A stretch of 64,000 nt of DNA, taken from NCBI RefSeq assembly GCF_013608025.1, contig NZ_VDLV01000010.1:385400-449399 (forward strand), in the 5' to 3' direction. This document shows, piece after piece, positions 1-8,715 of this stretch. This DNA is from Pseudomonas brassicacearum subsp. neoaurantiaca. Lineage in GTDB: Bacteria > Pseudomonadota > Gammaproteobacteria > Pseudomonadales > Pseudomonadaceae. Within the stretch, counting starts at the first letter, position 1; the number at the start of each line of letters is the position of its first letter. The notes beneath the pieces were generated by a model. That model made no database searches, was not told the origin of the DNA, and saw only the letters and a list, made by a program, of their open reading frames with translations. The position numbers were made by a program, and so were the translations under genes.

Positions 1-196
1 AGCCAAAGGAAATCAACACCCCGGCCTCGCGTCCGAACTGATTGAGGGCATTTTCCAATGACGACGGCGCGATGTGATAGGCCTTGGTATCTGCAGCCTG
101 TACGGGAGGCAGTGCGACGAAACTCAAGCTGGCCCCCAGAAGCAGCTGGCGCAGGGTACGGGCGAGCGGGGTGAGACAGGTAGGTTGCTGCAGCAT
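1..196 (-). CDS. TonB-dependent siderophore receptor, N-terminal part (cut by window edge)
   Basis: Only the first 65 codons are in the window. The start at 196 gives a long signal peptide with a hydrophobic core (QLLLGASLSFVAL) and a likely cleavage after PVQA. The following residues (KAYHIAPSSLENALNQFGREAGVLISF) match the secretin/TonB short N-terminal (STN) domain, which in FpvA/FecA-type receptors signals to a FecR protein. The gene lies directly downstream of fecI and fecR on the same strand, which is the usual order for a receptor that controls its own transcription through cell-surface signalling. The siderophore cannot be told from this fragment. Confidence 0.85.
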   Translation of the reverse strand, partial: MLQQPTCLTPLARTLRQLLLGASLSFVALPPVQAADTKAYHIAPSSLENALNQFGREAGVLISFG

Positions 197-304
197 GGAT
201 GAGGATCCCGAGAAGGTTGTATCGAAGTGCTTTCCTTCTCTGTCACCCGAGGCGTGGAAAACGGCTCACTGGCGCAGCACTTTTTTTGGGCTGGGCGCGA
301 TGAT

Positions 305-1264
305 TCAAGCGCGAGCCTCGACTGTGACCCAATAGCGGGTGAAGCGACGTACTTTTACCGGCAGGCTGACCTCCAGCAGATCGAGGATTCGTTCACTGTT
401 GTCCAGCGGATACGTTCCGGAGATCAGAAGGTTGGCAACCGCCTCGTCGCAGTGCAATTGGCCATGTCGGTAACGGCGGAGCTCATCAACGAAATCCGCC
501 AGGCGCATGTGCGCGGCCACCAGCATGCCTTCCGTCCAGGCACCGCTGTTGGCATCCAGCGCCGTGGCGGACCCGGTGCCGTTGATGCCAAGGGAAACTT
601 GCCGTGATGCCGTCAGCAACAACGCCGGGCCATGTTGGCTACGAATTTCCACCTGGCCTTCAAACACCGCCACCTGGGTGTGGTCCGGATACTCGCGGAC
701 GTTGAACCGAGCGTTGTGGCTGTCCAGCAGGCCATGGGCGGTCAGCACTTGCAGGGGCCTGGGGTCCCGGGCTGCGGTAAGAAACAGTTCCCCGTCCAGC
801 AGGCGGATCAAGCGACGTTGAGCGTCGAAGCGAACGTCCACCGCGCTGCCGCTGTTGAGCTGCAACAGGCTGCCGTCATCCAGCGTCAGCCGTCGGCGTT
901 CGCCCACTGGGCTGCGAAAATCGGCCATCAACGGCGGCAGCCATTGGCGTTCACGCAGGCCCCAGGTCAGCGCTGAGCCAGCGCCAAGCACCAGCAACAT
1001 CTTCAGCGCCCGACGTCGCGCCGCCGACTTGGGTGCGTTGAGGGTCGCATGGGCCAGCGGCGGGGACACACTGCGCAGCCGCTGATTGACTCGCTGGATA
1101 TGCTCCCAGGCCCGGCGATGTTCGCTGTGAGCAGCGAGCCAGTGTTCCCAGGCTTGCTGCTGGCGGGTATCGAGCGGGCCTTGCTGCATTTCCAGGAGCC
1201 AGTGTACGGCCTGCTCGGCAACTTGCGCGCTGACGCCGGGTGCGCCGTTGATCGGTGCGGTCAT
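305..1264 (-). CDS. fecR: FecR-family anti-sigma regulator
   Basis: A 319-residue inner-membrane signal transducer. The N-terminal 50 residues fit the cytoplasmic FecR N-terminal domain that holds the ECF sigma factor (VAEQAVHWLLEMQQGPLDTR onward). A single membrane segment follows near residues 87-105 (LKMLLVLGAGSALTWGL). The periplasmic FecR domain (RSPVGERRRLTLDDGS, then LLDGELFLTAARDP) occupies about residues 115-215. The start overlaps the fecI stop by four bases (ATGA), so the two are translationally coupled. The gap to the receptor start is about 108 bases. Expected role: relay ferri-siderophore binding from the receptor STN domain to FecI. Confidence 0.93.
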   Translation of the reverse strand: MTAPINGAPGVSAQVAEQAVHWLLEMQQGPLDTRQQQAWEHWLAAHSEHRRAWEHIQRVNQRLRSVSPPLAHATLNAPKSAARRRALKMLLVLGAGSALTWGLRERQWLPPLMADFRSPVGERRRLTLDDGSLLQLNSGSAVDVRFDAQRRLIRLLDGELFLTAARDPRPLQVLTAHGLLDSHNARFNVREYPDHTQVAVFEGQVEIRSQHGPALLLTASRQVSLGINGTGSATALDANSGAWTEGMLVAAHMRLADFVDELRRYRHGQLHCDEAVANLLISGTYPLDNSERILDLLEVSLPVKVRRFTRYWVTVEARA

Positions 1265-1749
1265 AAGGCGAAGTAGCAGCGCATTGCTGCCTTGTTCAGA
1301 TGGCGCTTGACCGTCGCCAGCGAGATTCCCAGTTCACGGGCGATCTCGTTGTAGGTCAGGCCATCGACCTGGGCCAGCAGAAACGCCTGCTTGACCGCGC
1401 GTGGCAACCCATCGAGCAATTGGTCCAGCTCCATCAGGGTTTGCAGAATGATTGCCCGTTCTTCTTCCGATGGCGCTACTTGCTCCGGCAGTTGGGCGAG
1501 GGCATCGAGGTAGGCGCGCTCAAGGTCCTGGCGGCGGTAATGGTTGAACAGCACGCGCTTGGCAATGGTCGTGAGAAACGCACGGGGCTCCAGGACCGGC
1601 TGCGGATCGCGCGCAGTCAGCACGCGCATGAAGGTGTCCTGGGCCAGGTCGGCGGCACTGTCGGGGCAACCGAGTTTTCTTCGCAACCAGCCGTTGAGCC
1701 AACGGTGATGGGCGTTGTAGAGCACTTCGACGGTGTGTGCAGGCGGCAA
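1261..1749 (-). CDS. fecI: FecI-like ECF sigma-70 factor
   Basis: About 162 residues, the usual size for iron-starvation ECF sigma factors. Region 2 is seen near the N-terminus (LYNAHHRWLNGWLRRKLGCPDSAADLAQDTF) and region 4 in the last third (LPRAVKQAFLLAQVDGLTYNEIARELGISLATVKRHLNKA). No ATG exists in frame: a stop lies at 1780-1782 and the best starts are TTG at 1749 (preceded by GGGAT) or GTG at 1725. It should direct transcription of the receptor gene. A candidate Fur box lies about 35 bases upstream, so iron repression is likely. Confidence 0.9.
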   Translation of the reverse strand: MPPAHTVEVLYNAHHRWLNGWLRRKLGCPDSAADLAQDTFMRVLTARDPQPVLEPRAFLTTIAKRVLFNHYRRQDLERAYLDALAQLPEQVAPSEEERAIILQTLMELDQLLDGLPRAVKQAFLLAQVDGLTYNEIARELGISLATVKRHLNKAAMRCYFAL

Positions 1750-1782
1750 CGAAGAACATCCCGACAGCGCGAAGCTGTGCTA

Positions 1783-1801
1783 GAGAACAAGAATTGTTCG
1801 C
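1783..1801 (-). promoter_or_regulatory. candidate Fur box upstream of fecI
   Basis: The 19-mer GAGAACAAGAATTGTTCGC contains a perfect 6-3-6 inverted repeat (GAACAA / TTGTTC) and matches 11 of 19 positions of the Fur consensus as I remember it. It lies 34 bases upstream of the presumed fecI start, where Fur sites of iron-starvation sigma genes usually sit. The match is by eye only. Confidence 0.5.
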
Positions 1802-1878
1802 ATTGTAGGGGCGCGATGGTGGCTACGGCAATCGGGATGAGTACCTGGTTGTTTCATTTGGCCGAGGCATGCTGGGTT

Positions 1879-2754
1879 TTAGCGCAAGAACGCCTGTCGA
1901 TATTCCCCGGGGCTTGCGCCCAAGGCTTGGCGAAAGCGGTTAGTAAAATGACTGGCGCTGGCAAACCCGCAGGCCAGCGCCACGTCGCCCAACGGCTGTG
2001 AAGTGCTGCGCAGCAAATGCCGCGCGCGGGCCAGGCGCCGAGCCAATACATATTGATGAGGTGGCAGCCCGAAACTTTCACGGAACATCCGTGCGAAGTG
2101 ATATTCGGACAACGCACACAGCGCCGCCAATTGCCCGAGACTGATGGCATCGGCCAGGTGGCTGTCGACGTAATCCACCAGCATTCGCCGCTGATGAGCA
2201 GCCAGGCCACCCTTGAGGCGAAGGCCTTGGCGCTGGCCGACCTGGCTGAGTAACAGGCGATTGAGCAGGTCATGGGCCAGGCTGGTGGTCAGCAGGCGTT
2301 CACCGGGTTCGTCCCAGTTCAGCGCGATCAACTGGCGAAAGCGCTGGGCCTGTTGCGGGTCGTCGAGGAACGTTTCCTCGTGCAGTTGCACTTGTCGCGG
2401 CTCGCGGTCCAGCAGGGTAATGCAGCCAAGGGCGAATTGTTCAGCGCTGAAATACAGGTGGGCGAGGCGAATGTCGCCATTGATGACCCAGGCGGACTCA
2501 TGCCCAGCCGGCAGGATGCAAAGTTTGTCCGGTGCGCCCGTAGTATCGGGCCGTTCGCGACGAAACGTGCCGGTGCCGCCAGCGATGTAGCACGACAGCG
2601 TATGGTGCGTCGGCGCTTCGTAGTCACGGGCGTCGTGGTGGTTGGTCCACAAAGCGGCCGCCATGCCGTCACCGAGCTCGGCGCTGTGCTCCAGGCGAGC
2701 GTTGGGCGAGCTGTTGAGGGCTTGGAATACTTGCAGGGTTTGCAGGCTGGTCAT
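1879..2754 (-). CDS. AraC-family transcriptional regulator
   Basis: With the start at 2754 (MTSLQTLQVFQAL) the protein has 291 residues; the open frame runs further upstream but without similarity. The N-terminal half looks like an AraC effector-binding cupin (HTLSCYIAGGTGTFRRE near residues 50-65). The C-terminal 100 residues carry the paired helix-turn-helix (SLGQLAALCALSEYHFARMFRESFG, then PLGDVALACGFASASHFTNRFRQALG). It is divergent from an EamA exporter gene with 135 bases between starts, an arrangement common for a regulator and its target. Confidence 0.9.
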   Translation of the reverse strand: MTSLQTLQVFQALNSSPNARLEHSAELGDGMAAALWTNHHDARDYEAPTHHTLSCYIAGGTGTFRRERPDTTGAPDKLCILPAGHESAWVINGDIRLAHLYFSAEQFALGCITLLDREPRQVQLHEETFLDDPQQAQRFRQLIALNWDEPGERLLTTSLAHDLLNRLLLSQVGQRQGLRLKGGLAAHQRRMLVDYVDSHLADAISLGQLAALCALSEYHFARMFRESFGLPPHQYVLARRLARARHLLRSTSQPLGDVALACGFASASHFTNRFRQALGASPGEYRQAFLR

Positions 2755-2889
2755 GATCGGTTTCTCCAGCTTGAATCCTACTCCCTCGACCGGCCCATGC
2801 CAGCCTGTCGTGCATAAAAACCGCAAGTTTACGCAAGCGCCACGCAGGCATCGGCGTGAGACTGGTCGCCATTGCCAGGAGTCGCCGTC

Positions 2890-3792
2890 ATGAACCTCTC
2901 GTTGTACTTGCTTACCGTACTCATCTGGGGCACCACTTGGATTGCGCTGAAATTGCAATTAGGTGTTGTCGCCATTCCGGTCTCGATCGTTTATCGCTTC
3001 GGCCTGGCGGCGCTGATCCTGTTCGCGATGCTCCTGCTCAGCCGCCGCTTGCAGGTGATGAACCGGCGCGGCCACTTGATTTGTGTCGCCCAGGGTCTCT
3101 GCCTGTTCTGCATCAACTTCATGTGTTTCCTCACCGCGAGCCAGTGGATTCCCAGCGGATTGGTCGCCGTGGTGTTCTCCACCGCAACCCTCTGGAATGC
3201 CCTGAATGCCCGGGTGTTCTTCGGCCAGCGAATCGCCCGCAACGTGTTGCTGGGCGGCACCTTGGGATTGTTCGGGTTGGGGATGTTGTTCTGGCCGGAA
3301 CTGGCTGGCCACCGCGCAAGCCCGCAGACCTTGCTCGGGTTGGGATTGGCGCTGCTGGGGACGTTGTGTTTCTCGGCAGGCAACATGTTGTCGAGCCTGC
3401 AGCAGAAAGCGGGCCTCAAGCCGCTCACGACGAATGCCTGGGGCATGGCCTACGGGGCGGCGATGTTGTCGGTGTGGTGTCTGGCCGAGGGCATCCCGTT
3501 CGACATGGAATGGAATATGCGCTACGTCGGCTCGTTGCTGTACTTGGTGATCCCGGGTTCGGTGATCGGTTTTACCGCCTACCTGACGCTGGTCGGACGC
3601 ATGGGGCCGGAGCGAGCGGCGTATTGCACGGTTCTGTTTCCGGTGGTGGCGCTTAACGTCTCGGCATTCGTCGAAGGTTATCAATGGACGGCGCCCGCGC
3701 TGGTCGGGCTGGTGCTTGTGATGCTGGGTAATGTGCTGGTGTTTCGCAAGCCGCGACCAGCGGCCGCGAAAGTCGCGCTGGGTGCCCGCTGA
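2890..3792 (+). CDS. EamA/DMT-family exporter
   Basis: A 300-residue, very hydrophobic protein with about ten predicted membrane helices in two EamA repeats, the layout of drug/metabolite transporters such as YdcZ/RhtA-like exporters. The start at 2890 is chosen because AGGAG lies eight bases upstream; an upstream in-frame start at 2872 has no such site. The N-terminus (MNLSLYLLTVLIWGTTWIAL) is a typical DMT first helix. It diverges from the AraC gene, which probably controls it. The substrate is unknown; amino acids or small toxic metabolites are family-level guesses. Confidence 0.88.
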   Translation: MNLSLYLLTVLIWGTTWIALKLQLGVVAIPVSIVYRFGLAALILFAMLLLSRRLQVMNRRGHLICVAQGLCLFCINFMCFLTASQWIPSGLVAVVFSTATLWNALNARVFFGQRIARNVLLGGTLGLFGLGMLFWPELAGHRASPQTLLGLGLALLGTLCFSAGNMLSSLQQKAGLKPLTTNAWGMAYGAAMLSVWCLAEGIPFDMEWNMRYVGSLLYLVIPGSVIGFTAYLTLVGRMGPERAAYCTVLFPVVALNVSAFVEGYQWTAPALVGLVLVMLGNVLVFRKPRPAAAKVALGAR

Positions 3793-3813
3793 TGCACAAC
3801 GTCAGGCGATAAA

Positions 3814-3849
3814 CCCTGTGGCGAGGGAGCAAGCTCCCTCGCCACAGGG
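3814..3849. repeat. single REP palindrome between convergent genes
   Basis: A nearly perfect hairpin with 17-base arms (CCCTGTGGCGAGGGAGC and its complement) around a two-base loop. It lies between the convergent EamA and hydroxyacid dehydrogenase genes, ending four bases before the latter's stop codon, so it may also stop transcription from both sides. It belongs to the GTGGCGAGGGAG family seen many times in this window. Confidence 0.85.
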
Positions 3850-3852
3850 GGG

Positions 3853-4824
3853 TTATTTCCAGACTTGCGGGTTGACCAGGTTCTGCGGCCGCTCGCCCAG
3901 CAATGCGTTGCGCAGGTTCTCCACAGCGAGATTGGCCATGGCCTCACGGGTTTCATGGGTCGCCGAACCGATATGCGGCAAGGTCACGGCATTTTTCAAT
4001 TGGAACAGGGGCGATTCGGCCAACGGCTCTTTCTCGTAGACATCCAGCCCGGCGCCGCGAATGCGGTTGTTTTGCAAGGCTTCAATCAACGCCGGCTCGT
4101 CCACCACCGGGCCGCGGGAGATGTTGACCAGGATGGCGCTCGGTTTCATCAAGCTCAGCTCGCGTTGGCCAATGAGGTGGCGGGTCTTCTCGCTCAACGG
4201 CACCACGAGGCAGACGAAGTCCGCTTCGGCCAGTAGTTGATCCAGTTCGCGAAATTGAGCACCCAGCTCAATTTCCAGTTCGACCTTGCGGCTGTTGCCG
4301 CTGTACAGGATCGGCATGTTGAACCCCAGCCGGCCGCGTCGGGCGATGGCCGCGCCGATGTTGCCCATGCCGACGATGCCCAGGGTCTTGCCGTGTACAT
4401 CGCTGCCGAACAATTGCGGCCCGACTGACGCCTGCCATTGGCCAGCCTTGGTCCAGGCATCCAGTTCGGCAACGCGACGGGCGCTGCTCATCAGCAGGGC
4501 GAAGGCCAGGTCTGCGGTGCTTTCGGTGAGCACGTCAGGGGTATTGGTGAGCATGATCCCGCGTTCATTGAAGTACGCCAGGTCGTAGTTGTCATAGCCC
4601 ACCGACACGCTAGATACCACTTCCAGTTTCGTGGCGTTCTGCAGTTGCTCGCGGCCGAGCTTGCGACCGACGCCGATCAGTCCGTGGACATGGGGCAGGG
4701 CTTCGTTGAACTGCGCGTTGATGTCGCCGTTCGATGGGTTGGGCACGATCACATCGAAGTCCTGTCGCAGGCGCTCGATCATGGGGGGCGTGATACGGCT
4801 GAAGGCAAGTACGGTTTTTTTCAT
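3853..4824 (-). CDS. NAD(P)-dependent 2-hydroxyacid dehydrogenase (glyoxylate/hydroxypyruvate/2-ketogluconate reductase type)
   Basis: 323 residues from the ATG at 4824; an upstream in-frame start at 4866 is less likely. The Rossmann motif GIVGMGNIGAAIARR sits near residues 145-160. The family catalytic set is visible: Arg in VNISRGPVVDE, Glu in DVYEKEPLAESP, and His in TLPHIGSATHETREAM. The closest named relatives by pattern are GhrB/TkrA-type reductases that reduce glyoxylate, hydroxypyruvate or 2-ketogluconate in the cytoplasm. No kgu transport or kinase genes are nearby, so the ketogluconate role is not supported by context. Confidence 0.88.
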   Translation of the reverse strand: MKKTVLAFSRITPPMIERLRQDFDVIVPNPSNGDINAQFNEALPHVHGLIGVGRKLGREQLQNATKLEVVSSVSVGYDNYDLAYFNERGIMLTNTPDVLTESTADLAFALLMSSARRVAELDAWTKAGQWQASVGPQLFGSDVHGKTLGIVGMGNIGAAIARRGRLGFNMPILYSGNSRKVELEIELGAQFRELDQLLAEADFVCLVVPLSEKTRHLIGQRELSLMKPSAILVNISRGPVVDEPALIEALQNNRIRGAGLDVYEKEPLAESPLFQLKNAVTLPHIGSATHETREAMANLAVENLRNALLGERPQNLVNPQVWK

Positions 4825-4918
4825 CGTGCAAGGCTCATCTGCATGGAATACCAAGCACGCTAACATTCTTGGCGCGGGTTAGGCGAGAGGGATGGCATTT
4901 CAGAGAGCAGCTAATTCC

Positions 4919-5028
4919 TTGTGGGGAGCGAGCTTGCTCGCGATGGGGCCGTCACATTCAGCATCAATGCAAGCCGCCCCACCGCTATCGTCGGATCGCC
5001 GCCCGGAGCAAGCTCGCTCCCACAGGGA
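4919..5028. repeat. REP pair (GTGGGAGCGAGC family), inverted
   Basis: Two REP units in opposite orientation: GAGCGAGCTTGCTCGCG at the left and GAGCAAGCTCGCTCCCAC at the right, separated by about 60 bases. The left copy has an extra G variant (GTGGGGAGCG). It fills the gap between the ykgJ-like gene and the hydroxyacid dehydrogenase gene. Confidence 0.8.
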
Positions 5029-5039
5029 TTCTTAGAGAT

Positions 5040-5789
5040 TCATGCAGCTCGCAGCGAAATGAAGGCGTAGTCGACCGGCGCTTGCGTGACGACCCGCGCG
5101 CCGCTGGCCGTGACTTGGCTGGCAACGTCATCACCGGACAAATGGAATTGCCAGTCGCTGTCTTGCGGTTGCAGTGGCTGCGAACGGGCCTGGTCGATGG
5201 CAGCGGCAAACGCATCCATGTTCGGCAGGTACGCCGTGAATCCGTCGCCCTTCAGTGCCGTGGTATGAATGCCCAGGGAGGCGCAGATGCGTTCCTTGAT
5301 GCCGATTTCTTCACGGTCAGCCTGGCGTGAGCGCTCGATCAATCCTGCCAGTTCCCGGTCCACCAATTTGCCGCCGACGATCAACTGTGGCCCCGTTTCC
5401 CACGACTCCGGTGGACAGTCCTTGGCGGCGGTATTGAGCGGGATGTGCGGATTGATTTCCATCGGATAGATGCGGCACACCAAAGGCCTGCGCTCATAGA
5501 TGCTGCACAGGTTGTCGGCATCCAGGTTGTGGCAGGGGCCGGCGTTGTAAGCGGCAAAAGTGATCGCCACCATGGCTTGGCTCGTGCCGCTGCGCACGAC
5601 TGCGGAGCGACGTTCGGCGTGCTCGCGCTGCGCCACGGGCAGACCGAGGCCATTGGGGAGGAAGGCTTCGACCAGGACAATCACTTGCCCGCCGTCACTG
5701 GCCCACATCCTGGCTTCATCGAGCGTCAGGGGAACGTGATGACCGGAGCAGCATTTACCGCACCCTACACAGGAAAACGTTGTATTCAT
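5040..5789 (-). CDS. YkgJ-family cysteine-cluster protein
   Basis: 249 residues. The N-terminus has the family signature CVGCGKCC (residues 7-14), with further cysteines in GPCHNLDADNLCSIYERRPLVCRIYP, a pattern expected to bind a zinc or iron-sulphur centre. YkgJ-type proteins are widespread but their function is not established. Residues after about 150 are poorly conserved in style. The gene stands alone between REP elements, without an operon partner. Confidence 0.85.
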   Translation of the reverse strand: MNTTFSCVGCGKCCSGHHVPLTLDEARMWASDGGQVIVLVEAFLPNGLGLPVAQREHAERRSAVVRSGTSQAMVAITFAAYNAGPCHNLDADNLCSIYERRPLVCRIYPMEINPHIPLNTAAKDCPPESWETGPQLIVGGKLVDRELAGLIERSRQADREEIGIKERICASLGIHTTALKGDGFTAYLPNMDAFAAAIDQARSQPLQPQDSDWQFHLSGDDVASQVTASGARVVTQAPVDYAFISLRAA

Positions 5790-5914
5790 TGATCGACCGC
5801 AGGCAAATAGGCTGAAAGCAGCGTCACAAAAACGCCGCGATGAGCCGTGCGAAGCAAGTTATGCGCCATCCACTGGGAGGCGACAACGAAGCCTGCGATC
5901 GATTTTCAGCGAAC

Positions 5915-6817
5915 TCAGCGGCCTTGTTCAGCCACGGCCTTGGCCGCCGTGATCAGGCACTTGGTCAGTTCGGGCGAAGAGAACTTGGTCAGCACACCGT
6001 TGGCGCCGGCCAATCGTGCTTTTTCGCTGTTCATGGCGCTGTCGAGCGAGGTGTGCAGCAATACGTAGAGGTGGGAGAAGTCCGGCGTCTCGCGCAGCGT
6101 GCGGGTAAGTGCATAGCCGTCCATTTCCGACATTTCGATGTCGGAAACGATCAGGTTGATCTCTTGTGCGGTGCCTTGCAGCTCCAGCAGGCAATCGATG
6201 GCTTCCTTGGCGCTGCGGGCCGTGTGGCATTGCAGGCCCAGGTTGCGCAGGGTGTGCACGGACTGTTGCAGGGCGACCTGGCTGTCATCGACCACCAGGA
6301 TCCGTGCGTTGCCGAGCACTTCGGCGTCTTCCATGCTCAGCTCGGTGGGCGCCGTCTCGATTTGCGCCGGGGCGATGCCGTGGATGACCTTTTCGATGTC
6401 CAGCACCTGCACCAGCGTGCCGTCCACCGAGGTCACGCCCGTGATGAATGCGCGCACGCCGCCGGAGCCGTAGGGCGGTGGCTTGATGTCGGTGGTCAGG
6501 CAATGAACGATTTTGCTCACGGCCTGGACATGCAGGCCTTGTTTGGAACGGCTGACGTCGGTGACGATCAGGCAGCCGCCATCGGGATCTTCCAACGGTC
6601 GCTCGCCAATGGCGCGGCTCAGGTCGATCACCGACAGTGATGTCCCGCGCAGCGTGGCGATGCCTTTGACGTGCGGATGCGACTCCGGCAGCTTGGTCAG
6701 TGGCGGGCAGGGAATGATTTCACTGACCTTGAGCAGGTTGATTGCCATCAGCTTGCCGCTGCGCAAGGTAAATAGCAGAAGCGAAAGTGAATCTGCGCGG
6801 GCTTTGTTGGAAGACAT
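5915..6817 (-). CDS. cheV: CheV-type chemotaxis coupling protein
   Basis: 300 residues. A CheW-like domain covers about residues 8-160 (LLLFTLRSGKLMAINLLKVSEIIPCPPLTKLPESHPHVKGIATLRG). A response-regulator receiver follows from about residue 170 (ARILVVDDSQVALQQSV) with the phosphorylatable Asp in LIVSDIEMSEMDGY and the conserved Lys in GVLTKFSSPE. This order defines CheV, which couples chemoreceptors to CheA and is adjusted by phosphorylation. No other chemotaxis genes are adjacent, as is common for cheV in Pseudomonas. Confidence 0.95.
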   Translation of the reverse strand: MSSNKARADSLSLLLFTLRSGKLMAINLLKVSEIIPCPPLTKLPESHPHVKGIATLRGTSLSVIDLSRAIGERPLEDPDGGCLIVTDVSRSKQGLHVQAVSKIVHCLTTDIKPPPYGSGGVRAFITGVTSVDGTLVQVLDIEKVIHGIAPAQIETAPTELSMEDAEVLGNARILVVDDSQVALQQSVHTLRNLGLQCHTARSAKEAIDCLLELQGTAQEINLIVSDIEMSEMDGYALTRTLRETPDFSHLYVLLHTSLDSAMNSEKARLAGANGVLTKFSSPELTKCLITAAKAVAEQGR

Positions 6818-6969
6818 AAAAACCTTCTGTGTAAAAAGGTGGGGCGAGCGATGTAGATCGCCAAGACAGCTTTTGATAACGGGTTATCGACTTGTTGGGG
6901 GCAGGCTTTAGGACGAAAAACTGTCAAAGGCCAGGATCGTCGTCACAAGTTCTTGTGCGAGGCCGCTTC

Positions 6970-6996
6970 TGTGGCGAGGGAGCTTGCTCCCGCTTG
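6970..6996. repeat. single REP unit
   Basis: TGTGGCGAGGGAGCTTGCTC followed by CCGCT, one unpaired copy of the GTGGCGAGGGAG family. It lies just downstream of the norR-like stop codon, in the 195-base gap to cheV. I see nothing else recognisable in that gap. Confidence 0.8.
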
Positions 6997-7012
6997 GCTC
7001 TGTCCGTTGTCG

Positions 7013-8566
7013 TTATTTCAGGCCCAACCGCTTCGCCATGCGTCCCAGGTTCGCCCGGTCCAGGCCCAGCTCGCGGGCGGCGCTGGCCCAGTTGTGCTGG
7101 TGACGCTCCAGGCAAGCGCTGATGACTTGCCGTTGATAATTTTCCATGGCCTGGCGCAGGTCGCCGGTCAGCATTTCCGGCTGCACTGGCACAGGGCTGG
7201 CAATGGGCGCGTTGTCCGAGGCTGCACGGGGCAGGTCCAGGTCTTCGGCGCTCAAGCTGAGGATTTTCGGCCTTGTCTTGCAATGACCCAGTGCTTTCAA
7301 CGCGCTGCGGCCAATCAGGTGTTCCAGTTCCCGCACATTGCCCGGCCAATCGTAGGCCAGCAGCGCGGCCTGGGCATCGCTGGTCAGGCGCAGGCTGCCC
7401 AGGCCCATGCGCGAACGGTTCTGTTCCAGGAAAAAACCGGCGAGCAGCAAGACATCACGCCCGCGATCACGCAGCGCGGGCACCTGCAGCGGATACACAC
7501 TCAAGCGATGGTAGAAGTCGGCCCGATAACGGCCATTGCGCACTTCATCGGCGAGGTCGCGATTGGTCGCCGCGATCAGACGTACGTCGACGCGGTGTTC
7601 CTTGTCCGAGCCCAGGCGTTGCAACTGACCGCTCTGCAAGACTCGCAGTAACTTGGCCTGGACGGTCAGGGACAGCTCGCCCACTTCATCAAGGAACAAG
7701 GTTCCGCCGTCGGCCAGTTCGAATTTGCCGCGCCGGTCGTTCATGGCGCCGGTGAAAGCGCCGCGCACATGACCGAACAGCTCGCTTTCCACCAGGGTGT
7801 CCGGCAGGGCGGCGCAGTTGAGGCTGATCAGCGGCTGGTCGGCGCGGGTGGAGGCCGCGTGGATCGCCTGGGCAACCAGTTCCTTGCCGACGCCGGTTTC
7901 GCCGGTGATCAGCACCGTCAGGTCGCTGCCGCCCACCAGTTTGATTTCTTCCACCAGGCGTTTGTGGGCCTTGCTCTGGCCTACCATGTCGCGATGCTGC
8001 TGACCGCTCGCCTGGCGATAAACCTCGGCGCGGTGATGCTCATCTTCGGCCCTCAGGGCCAGCCGATCGATCCGTTCGGCGGCGCTGACTGTGGCGGCAG
8101 CGAGGCTGGCGAAGGCTTGCAAGGCGCTCAGGTCGATCGGTTCGAAGCGTTCCGGATCCAACGAATCAAGGGTCAGCAACCCCCAGGGCCGCTCGTCGAC
8201 GAACAGCGGGCAACCCATGCAGTCATGAACTTCCAGATGCTCGTCCAGCCCTTCGACCAGCCCGTCGTAGGGATCGGGCAGGTCGCTGTCGGTGGCGAAG
8301 CGCGTCGGTTGCGGATTGGCCAGCAAGGCCTCGAAACGCGGGTGTTCGCTGATGCGGAAGCGCCGACCCAGCGTGTCGGTGCTCAAGCCATCCACGGCCA
8401 ATGGCACGAGGCAATCCCCCTCCAGGCGCAGCAGTGCAGCGGCGTCGCACGGCAGCAGGGCGCGCAAGGCGCCGAGCAAGCGCCGATAACGCTCGCCTTC
8501 CGGCAACTCGCGGGACAGGTCTGCCACCAGCGGTAGCAGTGAAGTGAGCAAAGAGGTTGCGGTCAT
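7013..8566 (-). CDS. norR: NorR/FhpR-type nitric-oxide-responsive sigma-54 activator
   Basis: 517 residues. An N-terminal GAF-like domain (about 15-170) would hold the non-haem iron that senses NO. The AAA+ domain has Walker A ([14 protein letters not shown]), the sigma-54 contact loop GAFTGA and Walker B ([12 protein letters not shown]). A Fis-type helix-turn-helix ends the protein ([22 protein letters not shown]). It is divergent from hmp, matching the fhpR-fhp pair of P. aeruginosa. The region between carries three GT-N7-AC boxes, one of them covering its own start codon, which suggests autoregulation. Confidence 0.95.
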   Translation of the reverse strand: MTATSLLTSLLPLVADLSRELPEGERYRRLLGALRALLPCDAAALLRLEGDCLVPLAVDGLSTDTLGRRFRISEHPRFEALLANPQPTRFATDSDLPDPYDGLVEGLDEHLEVHDCMGCPLFVDERPWGLLTLDSLDPERFEPIDLSALQAFASLAAATVSAAERIDRLALRAEDEHHRAEVYRQASGQQHRDMVGQSKAHKRLVEEIKLVGGSDLTVLITGETGVGKELVAQAIHAASTRADQPLISLNCAALPDTLVESELFGHVRGAFTGAMNDRRGKFELADGGTLFLDEVGELSLTVQAKLLRVLQSGQLQRLGSDKEHRVDVRLIAATNRDLADEVRNGRYRADFYHRLSVYPLQVPALRDRGRDVLLLAGFFLEQNRSRMGLGSLRLTSDAQAALLAYDWPGNVRELEHLIGRSALKALGHCKTRPKILSLSAEDLDLPRAASDNAPIASPVPVQPEMLTGDLRQAMENYQRQVISACLERHQHNWASAARELGLDRANLGRMAKRLGLK

Positions 8567-8617
8567 AATGACTCCATCTGGTCATAACGACTATAAAGGC
8601 TGCCGTGTCTTTATGAC
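8562..8617 (+). promoter_or_regulatory. three NorR-type enhancer boxes (GT-N7-AC) for hmp
   Basis: Three 11-mers fit the GT-N7-AC core known for NorR: GTCATAATGAC at 8562-8572, GTCATAACGAC at 8581-8591 and GTCTTTATGAC at 8607-8617. The first is a perfect palindrome and overlaps the norR start codon. They lie about 40-100 bases upstream of a candidate sigma-54 promoter, the expected enhancer distance. NorR is known to use three such sites in E. coli. Confidence 0.72.
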
Positions 8618-8658
8618 TAATCTGTTTTCAACACATTGAAAATAAAGGATAAATTTTA

Positions 8659-8674
8659 TGGCATGAAAACTGAT
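8659..8674 (+). promoter_or_regulatory. candidate sigma-54 (-24/-12) promoter of hmp
   Basis: TGGCATGAAAACTGAT resembles TGGCAC-N5-TTGCA, with the -24 GG intact and the -12 element degenerate (GA in place of GC). It lies 42 bases before the hmp start and downstream of the NorR boxes. The weak -12 keeps confidence modest. Confidence 0.4.
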
Positions 8675-8715
8675 AAGCATGGATATCCGTTATCTGTACC
8701 ACGCGAGGAGTCACT

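Noticed and set aside
3853..4824. Calling the hydroxyacid dehydrogenase kguD of the ketogluconate pathway
   Set aside because: No kguE, kguK or kguT genes are adjacent, so the specific name is not supported.
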